The notes: generated by a model from the sequence alone, not told the origin. A DNA stretch of 64,000 nucleotides from Marthasterias glacialis (GCA_911728455.2 OU452222.1:9694108-9758107), one strand, 5' to 3'; numbered from the stretch's first letter, positions 14,561 to 26,680 are shown. Numbers and translations: made by a program.

Positions 14561-16966
14561 TCTCAATTGAGTTGATTGATTTGGCAAAAACTGCTAGGGA
14601 GTAAGGCTTAATGAAAGCATGGTTGAGGGGAAAGTCACAATTTGTGATTATATTATTATGACCTACATCACAACAAATGACACTTTATTGTTTGTTTATT
14701 TGTGAACAGCAAGGCTTGCCATCTCCAAAGAGATCTACCCGTCAACAAGTAGATGTGTCTGAGATCTGCAAAATGATCAGCCTGGTAAGAACTTGCCCTC
14801 AACAGTTCAAAGTAAATTCCTTTCAAAAAGTAAAACACTATTGTTCATTATCACATTGTTTGCAAAGCACTTAAAATCTCGGCATGTAGAATTTGAAGAG
14901 ATTCACAATACTGTGCCTCCACAGGTATGTCCGATATAAGTCCTAATTTCAAAAATGGCAAACGACGTCAAATCACTGTAATTTATTGAGAAATTCAGGT
15001 TGAATGGGCTTAATTTCATTTTCCAGTATAACTTTTACTAAAAATTCTTAGTACACAAATGCCCAGCAAGAAAACTTGTCATAATAAAGCTGTATTATTG
15101 AAAGGTGACATTGTACAAAAATTAAATGAACATAAGTAAGAGGCCTACTCTATAATTTCCCAAGATGTGTAACCTCCAATTGACCCCTTGCATCAATTAA
15201 CATCACTTGCATCTACTGTCTGCCACACTGCCATTTTGGCTAAATTGTGCCTACAGTGTGCACTTCATTGTATAACACACAGGGACATTGACTCCCAAAA
15301 TGGCGTAACCAAGATTATTGTGATGATGACAACAAGTGAATATGCAATATGCTCGCCAAAAACTGAAAAAGGTTCCTCTAATTTACAGCTGAATTTGGCT
15401 ACGGTAATTTGTATATCAGTTTAACCAATATCCATTTAATCAATAGTGTTGTACTGTCACATCCGTCCAGTAAAATCCATAGTAACTTTTATGACATCAT
15501 TTAAGAAACTCATTTGTTAACAAAATAATGTACTTTTTATTTTTCTTTGAATATAGCTCCAGTCTCCAAAATATTTACACATCAACAAGTAAATATCTAG
15601 GATCTAAACATCATCTTGCAGCTTGGCATAAAACCCGCCTTCTCTGTAAACAGGTAAATTTCTGAACATGCATTGCTTAACTATTCTGCAAAAGTTGCAT
15701 CACTTCCAGCTTGAAACAACAAGTGTAAGTTACTTTAATGGAAGCATGGTTGAGGGGAAGTCACAATTTGTGGTTATTTTATGACCTCCATCACAACAAA
15801 TGACACTTTATTGTTTTTTATTTGTGAACAGCAAGGCTTGCCATCTCCATAGAGATCTACCCGTCAACAAGTAGATGAGTATGAGATCTGCATGATGATC
15901 AGCCTGGTAGGAACTTGCCCTCTCCATTTGGAGGTAAATTCCTTTTAAGAAGTAAAACGTATTTCATTATCCATTGTTCATTATCACACTGTTTGCAAAG
16001 CACATAAATTCTCAGCATGTAGAATTTGAAGATATTCACAATACTGTGCCTCAACAGGTATGTCCGATATAAGTCCTAATTTCAAAAATGGCAAACGACG
16101 TCAAATCACTGTAATTTATTGATAAATTCAGGTTGAATGGGCTTAATTTCATTTTCCAGTATACCTTTTACTAAAGATTTTTAGTACACAAATACCCAGC
16201 AAGAAAACTTGTAATAATAAAGCTGTATTTTTGAAAGGTGACATTGTACAAAAATTAAATGAACATAAGTAAGAGGCCTACTCTATAATTTCCCAAGATG
16301 TGTAACCTCCAATTGACCCCTTGCATCAATTAACATCACTTGCAGCTACTGTCTGCCACACTGCCATTTTGGCTAAATTGTGCCTATAGTGTGCACTTCA
16401 TTGCATAACATACAGGGACATTGACTCCCAAAATGGCGTAACCAAGATTATTGTGATGATGACAACAAGTGAATATGCAATATGCTCGCCAAAAACTGAA
16501 AAAGGTTCCATTAAATTACAGCTGAATTTGGCTACGGTAACTTGTATATCAGTTTAACCAATATCCATTTAATCAATAGTGTTGTACTGTCACATCCTCC
16601 AGTAAAATCCAAAGTAACTTTTATGACATCATTTAAGAAACTCATTTGTTAACAAAATAATGTACTTTTTATTTTTCTTTGAATATAGCTCCAGTCTCCA
16701 AAATATTTACACGTCAACAAGTAAATATCTAGGATCTAAACATCATCTTGCAGCTTGGCATAAAACCCGCCTTCTCTGTAAACAGGTAAATTTCTGAACA
16801 TGCGTTGCTTAATAACTATTCTGCAAAAGTTGCATTACTTCCGGCTTGAAACAACAAGTGTAAGTTACTTTAATGGAAGCATGGTTGAGGGGAAGTCACA
16901 ATTTGTGGTTATTTTATGACCTCCATCACAACAAATGACACTTTATTGTTTTTTATTTGTGAACAG

Positions 16967-17068
16967 CAAGGCTTGCCATCTCCAAAGAGATCTACCCGTC
17001 AACAAGTAGATGAGTCTGAGATCTGCATGATGATCAGCCTGGTAGGAACTTGCCCTCTCCAGTTGGAG
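16967..17068 (+). other. exon-like module A of the 1.1-kb unit (third copy as example)
   Basis: Preceded by TTTTATTTGTGAACAG, an acceptor-like tract, and followed by GTAAATTCC, a donor-like site. Length is exactly 102 bp in all seven copies (starts 14710, 15832, 16967, 18100, 19218, 20334, 21465). One frame reads QGLPSPKRSTRQQVDESEIC then MMISL; copy 2 has a stop where the Lys codon AAG became TAG, and other copies carry T-to-I, S-to-Y or M-to-K changes. An internal hairpin pairs ATCTAC with GTAGAT around a 10-nt loop CCGTCAACAA. A second possible donor (CTG|GTAGGA) lies 27 bp earlier. Coding status is unproven. Confidence 0.6.
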
Positions 17069-17823
17069 GTAAATTCCTTTTAAGAAGTAAAACATATTTC
17101 CTTATCCATTGTTCATTATCACACTGTTTGCAAAGCAAATAAATTCTCAGCATGTAGAATTTGAAGGGATTCACAATACTGTGCCTCAACAGGTATGTCC
17201 GATATAAGTCCTAATTTCAAAAATGGCAAACGACGTCAAATCACTGTAATTTATTGAGAAATTCAGGTTGAATGGGCTTAATTTCATTTTCCAGTATACC
17301 TTTTACTAAAGATTTTTAGTACACAAATGCCCAGCAAGAAAACTTGTAATAAAGCTGTATTTTTGAAAGGTGACATTGTACAAAAATTAAATGAACATGA
17401 GTAAGAGGCCTACTCTATAATTTCCCAAGATGTGTAACCTCCAATTGACCCCTTGCATCAATTAACATCACTTGCAGCTACTGTCTGCCACACTGCCATT
17501 TTGGCTAAATTGTGCCTACAGTGTGCACTTCATTGTATAACACACAGGGACATACTCCCAAAATGGCGTAAGCAAGATTATTGTCATATGATAACGACAA
17601 GTGAATTGGCAATATGCGCGCCAAAAACTGAAAAAGCTTCTGTTAAATTACAGCTGAATTTTTGGCTACGGTAATTTGTATATCATTTTAAACAATATCC
17701 ATTTAATCAATAGTGTTGTACTGTCACTTCCCTTAAGTAAAATCCATAGTAACTTTTATGACATCATTTAAGAAACTCATTTGTTAACAAAATAGTGTAC
17801 TTTTTATTTTTCTTTGAATATAG

Positions 17824-17920
17824 CTCCAGTCTCCAAAATATTTACACGTCAACAAGTAAATATCTAGGATCTAAACATCATCATGCAGCTTGGCATAAAA
17901 CCCGCCTTCTCTGTAAACAG
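17824..17920 (+). other. exon-like module B of the 1.1-kb unit (third copy as example)
   Basis: Preceded by TTTCTTTGAATATAG and followed by GTAAATTTC. Length is exactly 97 bp in all six copies (starts 15557, 16689, 17824, 18942, 20059, 21191). It aligns with module A over TCTCCAAA, CGTCAACAAGTA, ATC and the donor GTAAAT, so the two modules are ancient duplicates. Stops interrupt the frame that corresponds to A, so B is probably not protein-coding. The hairpin is kept: ATATTTAC pairs with GTAAATAT around a 10-nt loop ACGTCAACAA (ACATCAACAA in copies 1 and 4). Confidence 0.6.
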
Positions 17921-20900
17921 GTAAATTTCTGAACATGCATTGCTTAACTATTGTGCAAAAGTTGCATTACTTCCAGGTTGAAACAACAAGTGTAAGTTAC
18001 TTTAATGGAAGCATGGTTGAGGGGAACGTCATAATTTGTGATTATTTTATGACTTCCATCACAAAAAATGACACTTTATTGTTTTTTATTTGTGAACAGC
18101 AAGGCTTGCCATCTCCAAAGAGATCTACCCGTCAACAAGTAGATGAGTCTGAGATCTGCATGATGATCAGCCTGGTAGGAACTTGCCCTCTCCAGTTGGA
18201 GGTAAATTCCTTTTAAGAACTAAAACATATTTCCTTATCCATTGTTCATTATCACATTGTTTGCAAAGCACATAAAATCTCAGCATGTAGAATTTGAAGA
18301 GATTCAAAATACTGTGCCTAACAGGTATGTCCGATATAAGTCCTAATTTAGAAAAAGGAAAACGGTGTCAAATCACTGTAATGTACTAAGAAATTCTGGT
18401 TAAATGGGCTTAATTTCTTTTTTCCAGTAGTCCTTTTACGGAAGTTTCTTAGTACCCAAATGCCCAGCAAGAAAACTTGTAATAATAAAGCTGTATTGTT
18501 GTTACAAAAACTAAATGAACATGAGTAAGAAGCCTACTCTACAATTTCCCAAGATGCATAACCTCTAATTGAGCCCTTGCATCAACGTCACTTGCAGCTA
18601 CTGTCTGCCACACTGCCATTTTGGCTAAATTGCGCCTACAGTGTGCACTTCATTGTATAACACACAGGGACATTGACTCCCAAAATGGCGTAACCAAGAT
18701 TATTGTGATGATGACAACAAGTGAATATGCAATATGCTCGCCAAAAACTGAAAAAGGTTCCTCTAATTTACAGCTGAATTTGGCTACGGTAATTTGTATA
18801 TCAGTTTAACCAATATCCATTTAATCAATAGTGTTGTACTGTCACTTCCCTTAAGTAAAATCCATAGTAACTTTTGTGACATCATTTCAGAAACTCATTT
18901 GTTAACAAAATAGTGTACTTTTTATTTTTCTTTGAATATAGCTCCAGTCTCCAAAATATTTACACATCAACAAGTAAATATCTAGGATCCAAACATCATC
19001 ATGCAGCTTGGCATACAACCCGCCTTCTCTGTAAACAGGTAAATTTATGAACATGCGTTGCTTAACTATTTTACAAAAGTTGCATCACTTCCAGGTTGAA
19101 ACAACAAGTGCAAGTTATATTAATGGAAGCATGGTTGAGGGGAAAGTCACAATTTGTGGTTATTTTATGAATTCCATCACAAAAAATGACACTTTATTGT
19201 TTTTTATTTGTGAACAGCAAGGCTTGCCATCTCCAAAGAGATCTACCCGTCAACAAGTAGATGAGTCTGAGATCTGCATGATGATCAGCCTGGTAGGAAC
19301 TTGCCCTCTCCAGTTGGAGGTAAATTCCTTTTAAGAACTAAAACATATTTCCTTATCCATTGTTCATTATCACATTGTTTGCAAAGCACATAAATTCTCA
19401 GCATCTAGAATTTGAAGGGATTCAAAATACTGTGCCTAACAGGTATGTCCGATATAAGTCCTAATTTAGAAAATGGAAAACGGTGTCAAATCACTGTAAT
19501 GTACTAAGAAATTCTGGTTAAATGGGCTTAATTTCTTTTTTCCAGTAGTCCTTTTACGGAAGTTTCTTAGTACCCAAATGCCCATCAAGAAAACTTGTAA
19601 TAATAAAGCTGTATTGTTGTTACAAAAACTAAATGAACATGAGTAAGAAGCCTACTCTACAATTTCCCAAGATGCATAACCTCTAATTGAGCCCTTGCAT
19701 CAACGTCACTTGCAGCTACTGTCTGCCACACTGCCATTTTGGCTAAATTGCGCCTACAGTGTGCACTTCATTGTATAACACACAGGGACATTGACTCCCA
19801 AAATGGCGTAACCAAGATTATTGTGATGATGACAACAAGTGAATATGCAATATGCTCGCCAAAAACTGAAAAAGGTTCCATTAAATTACAGCTGAATTTG
19901 GCTACGGTAACTTGTATATCAGTTTAACCAATATCCATTTAATCAATAGTGTTGTACTGTCACATCCTCCAGTAAAATCCAAAGTAACTTTTATGACATC
20001 ATTTAAGAAACTCATTTGTTAACAAAATAGTGTACTTTTTATTTTTCTTTGAATATAGCTCCAGTCTCCAAAATATTTACACGTCAACAAGTAAATATCT
20101 AGGATCTAAACATCATCATGCAGCTTGGCATAAAACCCGCCTTCTCTGTAAACAGGTAAATTACTGAACATGCATTGCTTAACTATTCTGCAAAAGTTGC
20201 ATTACTTCCGGCTTGAAACAACAAGTGTAAGTTACTTTAATGGAAGCATGGTTGAGGGGAAAGTCATAATTTGTGGTTATTTTATGACCTCATCACAACT
20301 AATGACACTTTATTGTTTTTTATTTGTGAACAGCAAGGCTTGCCATCTCCAAAGAGATCTATCCGTCAACAAGTAGATGAGTCTGAGATCTGCATGATGA
20401 TCAGCCTGGTAGGAACTTGCCCTCTCCAGTTGGAGGTAAATTCCTTTTAAGAAGTAAAACATATTTCATTATCCATTGTTCATTATCACACTGTTTGCAA
20501 AGCACATAAATTCTCAGCATGTAGAATTTGAAGGGATTCACAATACTGTGCCTCAACAGGTATGTCCGATATAAGTCCTAATTTCAAAAATGGCAAACGA
20601 CGTCAAATCACTGTAATTTATTGAGAAATTCAGGTTGAATGGGCTTAATTTCATTTTCCAGTATACCTTTTACTAAAGATTTTTAGTACACAAATGCCCA
20701 GCAAGAAAACTTGTAATAAAGCTGTATTTTTGAAAGGTGACATTGTACAAAAATTAAATGAACATGAGTAAGAGGCCTACTCTATAATTTCCCAAGATGC
20801 GTAACCTCCAATTGACCCCTTGCATCAATTAACATCACTTGCAGCTACTGTCTGCCACACTGCCATTTTGGCTAAATTGTGCCTACAGTGTGCACTTCAT

Positions 20901-21684
20901 TGTATAACACACAGGGACATTGACTCCCAAAATGGCGTAAGCAAGATTATTGTGATATGATAACGACAAGTGAATTGGCAATATGCGCGCCAAAAACTGA
21001 AAAAGCTTCTGTTAAATTACAGCTGAATTTGGCTACGGTAATTTGTATATCATTTTAAACAATATCCATTTAATCAATAGTGTTGTACTGTCACTTCCCT
21101 TAAGTAAAATCCATAGTAACTTTCATGACATCATTTAAGAAACTCATTTGTTAACAAAATAGTGTACTTTTTATTTTTCTTTGAATATAGCTCCAGTCTC
21201 CAAAATATTTACACGTCAACAAGTAAATATCTAGGATCTAAACATCATCATGCAGCTTGGTATAAAACCCGCCTTCTCTGTTAACAGGTAAATTTATGAA
21301 CATGCATGTTTAACTATTTTACAAAAAATGCATCACTTCCAGCTTGAAACAACAAGTGCAAGTTATATTAATGGAAGCATGGTTGAGGGGAAGTCACAAT
21401 TTGTGGTTATTTTATGAATTCCATCACAACAAATGACACTTTATTGTTTTTTATTTGTGAACAGCAAGGCTTGCCATCTCCAAAGAGATCTACCCGTCAA
21501 CAAGTAGATGAGTCTGAGATCTGCATGATGATCAGCCTGGTAGGAACTTGCCCTCTCTAGTCCAAGGTAAATTCCTTTCAAGAAGTAAAACATATTTCAT
21601 TACTCATTGTTTGTTGTTTTTTGTGCCAAATATTTTCATGATGTCGTTTTAAGGGTTCCAGATGACGTTGTCATACAGTAAAGA

Positions 21685-22350
21685 TCAACTCCATGTCGTC
21701 ACCGTTTTCACGAACAGGCAAATTCGCATACGCAGCAGCAAAACAGCATTTTGAGAAAAAGAGCTTTTGAAGTTTTCACATTTTGAAAATTGTTTTTTGA
21801 CCGGTCTTTTTATCGAAAGTATGTAATATCTTCCTGTGATATGGTGGTGTATAAGTTAAATAACATAAACAGACACCTTTTTATTTCTTTTGGTGCTTTG
21901 TTAAACAGCTGCTAAGCTCAGAAAAGATTTGTCTCTTCATGAAAACGCAAAATGCTGAGTACAGCGGTTTTGCCCCACTAGCGCGCCATTCGTTTACACA
22001 TGAAGTACGCACATGCGCAGAAGTTGTTTACACACCATGCGCGGATTGTCACTTCGTGAAAACGCAAAACGATGAGTACAACAAATTTGCCCCATACAGC
22101 CGCCGTTCATTTATACACACAGTGCGCGTATTTGTCACTTTGTGAAAATGCAAATCAGAGAAGTACAATGAATCGCCATTTTAGCAATTAGCGTAATAAG
22201 CAAACTAATCACTTTCAGGACATAAAACTTTGCAGAAATGTTAAGGACACCAAATACATTTAGAAAATTTGAAAAACAAAAAACTGTAAAAAAAAAATTA
22301 TTTTGGACAGATTCGCTGTTCGTGAAAACGGTGACGATGTGTTAAGAATG
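21685..22350. mobile_element. inverted-repeat-bounded element next to the array end
   Basis: The left end (about 21691-21720) and right end (about 22315-22345) share GTCACCGTTTTCACGAACAG in inverted orientation, so ~655 bp is bounded by ~35-bp inverted repeats. Inside are two or three diverged direct repeats of about 120-130 bp (GAAAACGCAAAA, GAGTACA, TTTGCCCCA, CGCC(A/G)TTC). No protein-coding gene is seen. It could be a non-autonomous DNA transposon. Confidence 0.65.
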
Positions 22351-22504
22351 TCTGTCATGGTTTTGGAAAGTGGAAAAAAAGGACAAATCTGATCTTGAGT
22401 CTGGCAAAAATTTGTCAAAACTGCCCATACCATGGATAATATCAGTCTTGTCTCGTAACCCTCTGTCCGCCAAATCGATGATTTTTTAGGCAACCTAAAA
22501 ATGC

Positions 22505-22828
22505 AGTCGTTACGATCTGCGTTTTACTACTACGTGACATCAACTACTGTTAAAAAAAAATGGATTGCGTGTTCGCTGATGCCCTGACTTGCATGTTGTT
22601 TTGCGCAGTCAACGCAGGATACCAGCTATGTGAATTGCGCGCTCGGCCAATCATGACCAATGGGAAATTCTATAGTGTGGATTGCGTGTTGGCTTATGGA
22701 GACTAGCTGGTGTCCTGTCTTGACCGCGCAAAACAATATGCAAGCCAGGGCATCAGCGAACACACAATCCTTTTCGTTGAGAAACAGTAGTTGGTGTCAG
22801 ATTCATAAAAAATCCGCTTCGTAACAGT
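22505..22828. mobile_element. foldback element with ~140-bp arms
   Basis: The left arm (about 22505-22645) and right arm (about 22685-22825) are inverted copies. Landmark pairs are CATCAACTACTGTT / AACAGTAGTTGGTG, GTTCGCTGATGCCCTGACTT / AAGCCAGGGCATCAGCGAAC and TTGTTTTGCGC / GCGCAAAACAA. The ~40-bp centre is short, so the entire element folds into a hairpin. No coding capacity. Confidence 0.8.
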
Positions 22829-22849
22829 TCCCACATACATTACGGAGGG

Positions 22850-23500
22850 GCGCTAGTACGACTAATAATGTCAAAATCTCAAAAAAAGGAGTACAGTAAC
22901 AAATCATATTTATTTTTCCAAATCATTTTCCTTTTCCATTGATTTTAAAACAAGTTAACAAATATCAACACAGGAATTTTCACAGCAAAATAAAATAACT
23001 GAATTTCAGTAAAATTTCAGTAAATGCCTGACAAACAAAATTGTGTATCTGATAACCTGACAGACCAAACAATATGCGCGAAAGGTAGATGAATATGTAT
23101 TATGTTTTTTTGTTACTTCCAAATATGACAGCAATAAAATCACTATTTACCCATCATTTTTGTAAATAAAATATCTGAAACGCAGCAACATTGTTTAAGG
23201 CCACATTTTTTCACATATTAAATTATGTAATGCGATTTTGTATTTATAATATATATATAGATTTAAATTTTGTACTTTTATATCAGGTTGTAATATCTGT
23301 ATAATCAAAAATTAAAGAAATAAAACTCTGGTATAAACTATTTTTTTCTATCTTCAAATATTGCTTTGGATTTTTCTTGATTTATTAAAAACTGATCGCA
23401 ATGAAATCCTTTCGATAAATAGTTAAATGTTAATTAACAACTTGTGTTCAAAATATTCAAAATATTTAATTTCCCTTTTTCGAAATTCCTCTCCAGGAAT
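22850..23500. other. AT-rich, no gene seen
   Basis: Very AT-rich with a short TATATATATA run near 23252. It begins with the short dispersed word ATAATGTCAAAATCTC shared with about 10270. Nothing else is recognised. Confidence 0.4.
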
Positions 23501-23539
23501 TGGTAGACAAAACGCTAATTATTGAACTTTTAAAAGGAA

Positions 23540-23737
23540 AAACCAAGCGGACATTTCAATGCGCGGCCGGAACTTTCGCGCATTTATGCCCAAAGGAACT
23601 AAAATGGCGTTTAGCGAGTAGCATTGTCAAGCCCTAACGTACACGTGAAAATGGCTTATTTTTCATAATTTCAACACTTTGTAATCGTTCAAAGTGCCTG
23701 TTCCTCTCTGTATATATTCTGTCAACCTTTCAGGACA
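23540..23737 (+). promoter_or_regulatory. candidate CpG-containing promoter and first exon
   Basis: GCGCGGCCGG, TTTCGCGC and then CTAAAATGGCGTTTAG (YY1-like, common near animal start sites) are followed 140 bp later by a strong donor, GGACAG|GTAAGG, at about 23737. This would suit a TATA-less promoter with a non-coding first exon. No matching downstream exon is identified, so this is a weak, pattern-based call. Confidence 0.25.
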
Positions 23738-24430
23738 GGTAAGGATATAATTTGACCTAAACTAGGGGAGATAAAGTGGCAGCTGCATAGGGCATTTTTG
23801 CCTTTTTGTCCTTTTCCTTTCCCTTTCCACGTCGAACTGAAGACTATTTTTCATGATGAAACTAGGAGACAGGCCTTTATTTACTTTGATACACAGGTGC
23901 AATAGAAACTGAAGGGACTTTTGTGGGTAACGTTGGCACTGATTTAATAGACACTGTTAAGAATCGATGATACCATCCAGCACTTGGGGAGGGGGTCCTC
24001 TCCAGTTTTTAATGACCCATGCAAGAGCTTTGGCACATTATAATTGTTGGCTTTCTTACAATTTGTTACCTGTAAACTTAACCTTTCAGAGCCAGAGATG
24101 GAGCCAGAGATGTAGTTGTTTCCTGAAATCAAGTGCAGTAGAGGGAATCACCTGTAGAGACATCTTGAAGGCTACAGGGTGTAAAAGAGAGCAACGCGTA
24201 TAAAAACATGTGTCATCACATGTTCAATTCTGTAAGATAATGTAGATGTGTTAGTTTAATGTTTTGATGTTTTCTGTTATTGTAGTATATCTAGATGTGT
24301 TAGTTTGATGTTTTCTGTAATCGTCGTATAGTGGGCTGTTTTTGCAGCACTATACAGTTCATATCTTGTAAATAAGTAAACCATTGCAAGCAAGCAAGCG
24401 TTTTTGAACAATGAAATTGGAGATCTTATT
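23738..24430. other. no gene recognised
   Basis: A 78-codon plus-strand frame (23967-24203) has no known motif. The words AGATGTGTTAGTTTAATG and AGATGTGTTAGTTTGATG form a short direct duplication at about 24244-24325. Otherwise nothing is recognised. Confidence 0.35.
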
Positions 24431-24439
24431 AGAGCTTTG

Positions 24440-24562
24440 GTAGTGCGGCGATTCGATTGGTTGAGCGGAGATTCGATTGGTTGTGCGGAGATTCGATTAG
24501 TTGTGCGGAGACTCGATTGGTTGTGCGGCGACTCGATTGGTTGAGCGGAGATTCGATTAATT
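24440..24562 (+). repeat. 20-bp minisatellite, about 6 copies
   Basis: The unit is (A/G)TTCGATTGGTTGTGCGGAG with variants (GAGCGGAG, ATTAGTTG, GACTCG). The total is about 120 bp. Because 20 is not a multiple of 3 it is unlikely to be coding, although one minus-strand frame is open. Confidence 0.85.
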
Positions 24563-24599
24563 CGGAATGTGCGGCGTAATCACGGGAATTCCGAACATA

Positions 24600-24930
24600 T
24601 GCGAAAAGGGACCTGGACACTTGCACGTGGCTTGTGGGGTTCCACTTCCGGCCAGGGTAACAGCTGGTGGCTGATCTTAAAAGTGCATCGTGCTCCCCCT
24701 CTTTGAGGGTGTGCTGGTGTTACCACAATGATGGTTGGCCGAACGGGAGGAGTCCCTGGCCTAGGCCGTGGGGCTAAGGGACCGCGTTAGTATGTTGAGG
24801 GGACTGCCCTGGTTCTCGGGGTGGCGGACCGGACGCTTCGAAAGGAGTACGATGGCCTCAATGATACGGAAAGCGTCGTGGGGCTGGTATCCTGGGACCT
24901 GCACGTGGTGGCCCTGCTTTAGACTAACCT
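24600..24930. other. GC-rich island of unknown nature
   Basis: About 330 bp with clearly higher GC than both flanks and no clear gene. ACCTGGACACTTGCACGTGG near 24611 and ACCTGCACGTGGTGG near 24898 are related words at its two ends. A minus-strand frame of 70 codons (24761-24973) shows no motif I recognise. It could be the end of a dispersed retroelement or an unrecognised regulatory island. Confidence 0.35.
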
Positions 24931-24974
24931 TACCAGGATAATATTGACAAAAATTAGAACCAAATGCTTGCAAT

Positions 24975-26060
24975 GGTTTACCTATACATTATAAAATATT
25001 TTTTTAATTATAAATTTAACTCTTTCCAGAAACCAAATTGTAGGCCCACATGGACAAAGACACTTTTATAGTGTCTTTCTTTAGTTTACTGAAAATGCCA
25101 AAAAGATAAAAGGTATTGAACAATTATAAAACTGTATTTCATTATACTCCAAAAAGAAATAAAAAACAAGTTCAGCTGCATATATCTTATTTGCCTTGTT
25201 AATCCAACAAAGCAAAAATCAATGGAATTGATAATGATCAAAGTATATGCCCTTTCAGACATATTGAAATGTACCTGAGCTGCCTGAACCTGTTTTTGAA
25301 GTTTGAGAGTCACTGATGCTGTTATAACTACTTTGGAACTGCGCTATTTATAATCAAAGTTTTTAATTGAGAAAAATAATCTGTGATAAAAGCTAGCTTT
25401 TGACTTCATCCATGAAGTGTTTCTCATCGAAAGTTCTATGTGCATTAGACATGAGCATGCATCAAGAATCCAAAGCAAATTTATTAAGTTTCAATATCCA
25501 AATGAACTCATGAAGACTTAGAATATGTGACTTTAAATGTGTAAAAGTGGAAAAAACACTTTTCTAAGGCATGCTCTTTGAATTATGAAAGCGTAAAACA
25601 TTGGTTATAATAGCAAATATTCCTTTCTGCTTTTACTCAAAATGTATGTACACATATTGGATGCATATGAGTGCATTGTAGCACAATATCATCACAAGGT
25701 GAAATCTGGAATATTCCATTTTTATGAGGCGATGGAGAATGATAATATTCTGCAACAATGCACGAACGAAATGACTTCAGTATTTGTTTTTACATAACTC
25801 ACATATAGATCCTTCTCATTTGAATTTTTTTTCACGATGAACACAAAATAGACACGGGAGCTTGTCCACTCCACACACTGAAAATTATTGTAAAAAAGAT
25901 TTTTAAAGTGCACTATTCATGCAAATCAGGGCATCAACGAAGACAGTAATCTATGACTAACCAGAGAGTCCAGTCTGGCAGTTTAATCTCCTCTTTTGAA
26001 AGGTTTTAAAATACCCAGTAAGTTAATGTTTGTGGAGGAAAACAGTCAAAAATACTACTT
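24975..26060. other. AT-rich, no gene seen
   Basis: Only short chance open frames on both strands; no domain, repeat or RNA signature recognised. Confidence 0.4.
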
Positions 26061-26061
26061 C

Positions 26062-26680
26062 AGCTCAAAGCCCAACTTTAAATTGAGCCATCATACTGTT
26101 AGATCATACTGTTAAATGCATTTATCAAAATATATTTTATTAAATTTTGGGGTGCTCAAGGACAAATTTACTGGAACTAGATTTGTACATGCGACCTAAA
26201 GTTTGATGTGCTTAACGAAACATGATTCATGACGACTTGCTTGTCAAAGTGAATTTAAAGGGTCTGTATACGTTTGGTAATGACTCTGAAAAGTTATGGC
26301 AATAATAACTCACTTGGTAAGAAGTACAGCAGCTTTGGATAGTATACTGCATTTTGAGAAACGTTTCACTTCGAAGTACTGCAGTTATGGAAAAATCCCT
26401 TTTTATCCCCCAAAAATTTGAATCTGAGAAGCGTTATGGCCGTAACGCTTCTCAGAGTTTGTATTCCAATGACGGATACTTCTGCGTGAACACAACCGCT
26501 CCAGATTTTTGGTGATATCTCAAAAACGCTGCCACCTTTTGAACTAAAAATTACACAGGTTAGTTTTATGGCATATATCTAGAACTATATAGCATTAAGG
26601 CAAATGTACGGTTCCAAAAACCAAAGGTATACTTTGCCTTTAACAGTATGATGACTCGATTTAATGTTGGGCTTTGAGCT
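26062..26680. mobile_element. outer inverted-repeat element
   Basis: The 40-bp arm at 26062-26101 and its partner at 26641-26680 match at 37 of 40 positions; AGCTCAAAGCCCAAC pairs with GTTGGGCTTTGAGCT and CATACTGTTA with TAACAGTATG. The interior holds the TTAA-flanked MITE and ~155 bp of AT-rich DNA. No coding capacity, so a non-autonomous DNA element is likely. Confidence 0.7.
26255..26643. mobile_element. TTAA-flanked MITE with central palindrome
   Basis: The element 26259-26639 lies between two TTAA tetranucleotides (26255-26258 and 26640-26643). Its ends, AGGGTCTGTATACGTTTGGT and ACCAAAGGTATACTTTGCCT, are inverted repeats. Its centre is a palindrome, TGAGAAGCGTTA / TAACGCTTCTCA, with one mismatch. 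Phrases such as TTGGTAATGACTC and ACTCACTTGGTAA recall abundant echinoderm MITEs (recollection, not a search). TTAA duplication suggests a piggyBac-type transposase acted in trans. Confidence 0.75.

Larger units (their letters stand above)
14600..21600 (+). repeat. tandem array of a ~1.12-1.13 kb unit (6+ copies, plus strand)
   Basis: The first base of module A occurs at 14710, 15832, 16967, 18100, 19218, 20334 and 21465, giving periods of 1122, 1135, 1133, 1118, 1116 and 1131 bp. The array ends with a seventh, partial unit. Copies are similar throughout, including the intervals between modules, so they look homogenised. Each unit holds module A (102 bp), a ~750-bp interval and module B (97 bp), with ~179 bp from B to the next A. 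The interval contains a recurrent open frame of ~60-78 codons and a CAAAATGGCG (YY1-like) motif. Minus-strand copies lie at 37250-40150, with fragments at 45.5 and 55.7 kb. It is either a satellite-like tandem duplication or repeated exons of an unrecognised transcript. Confidence 0.9.

Noticed and set aside
14710-21566. Module A as a hammerhead-type ribozyme
   Set aside because: The conserved CTGATGA and GAAA core elements are not arranged around the hairpin; only the simple stem-loop is supported.
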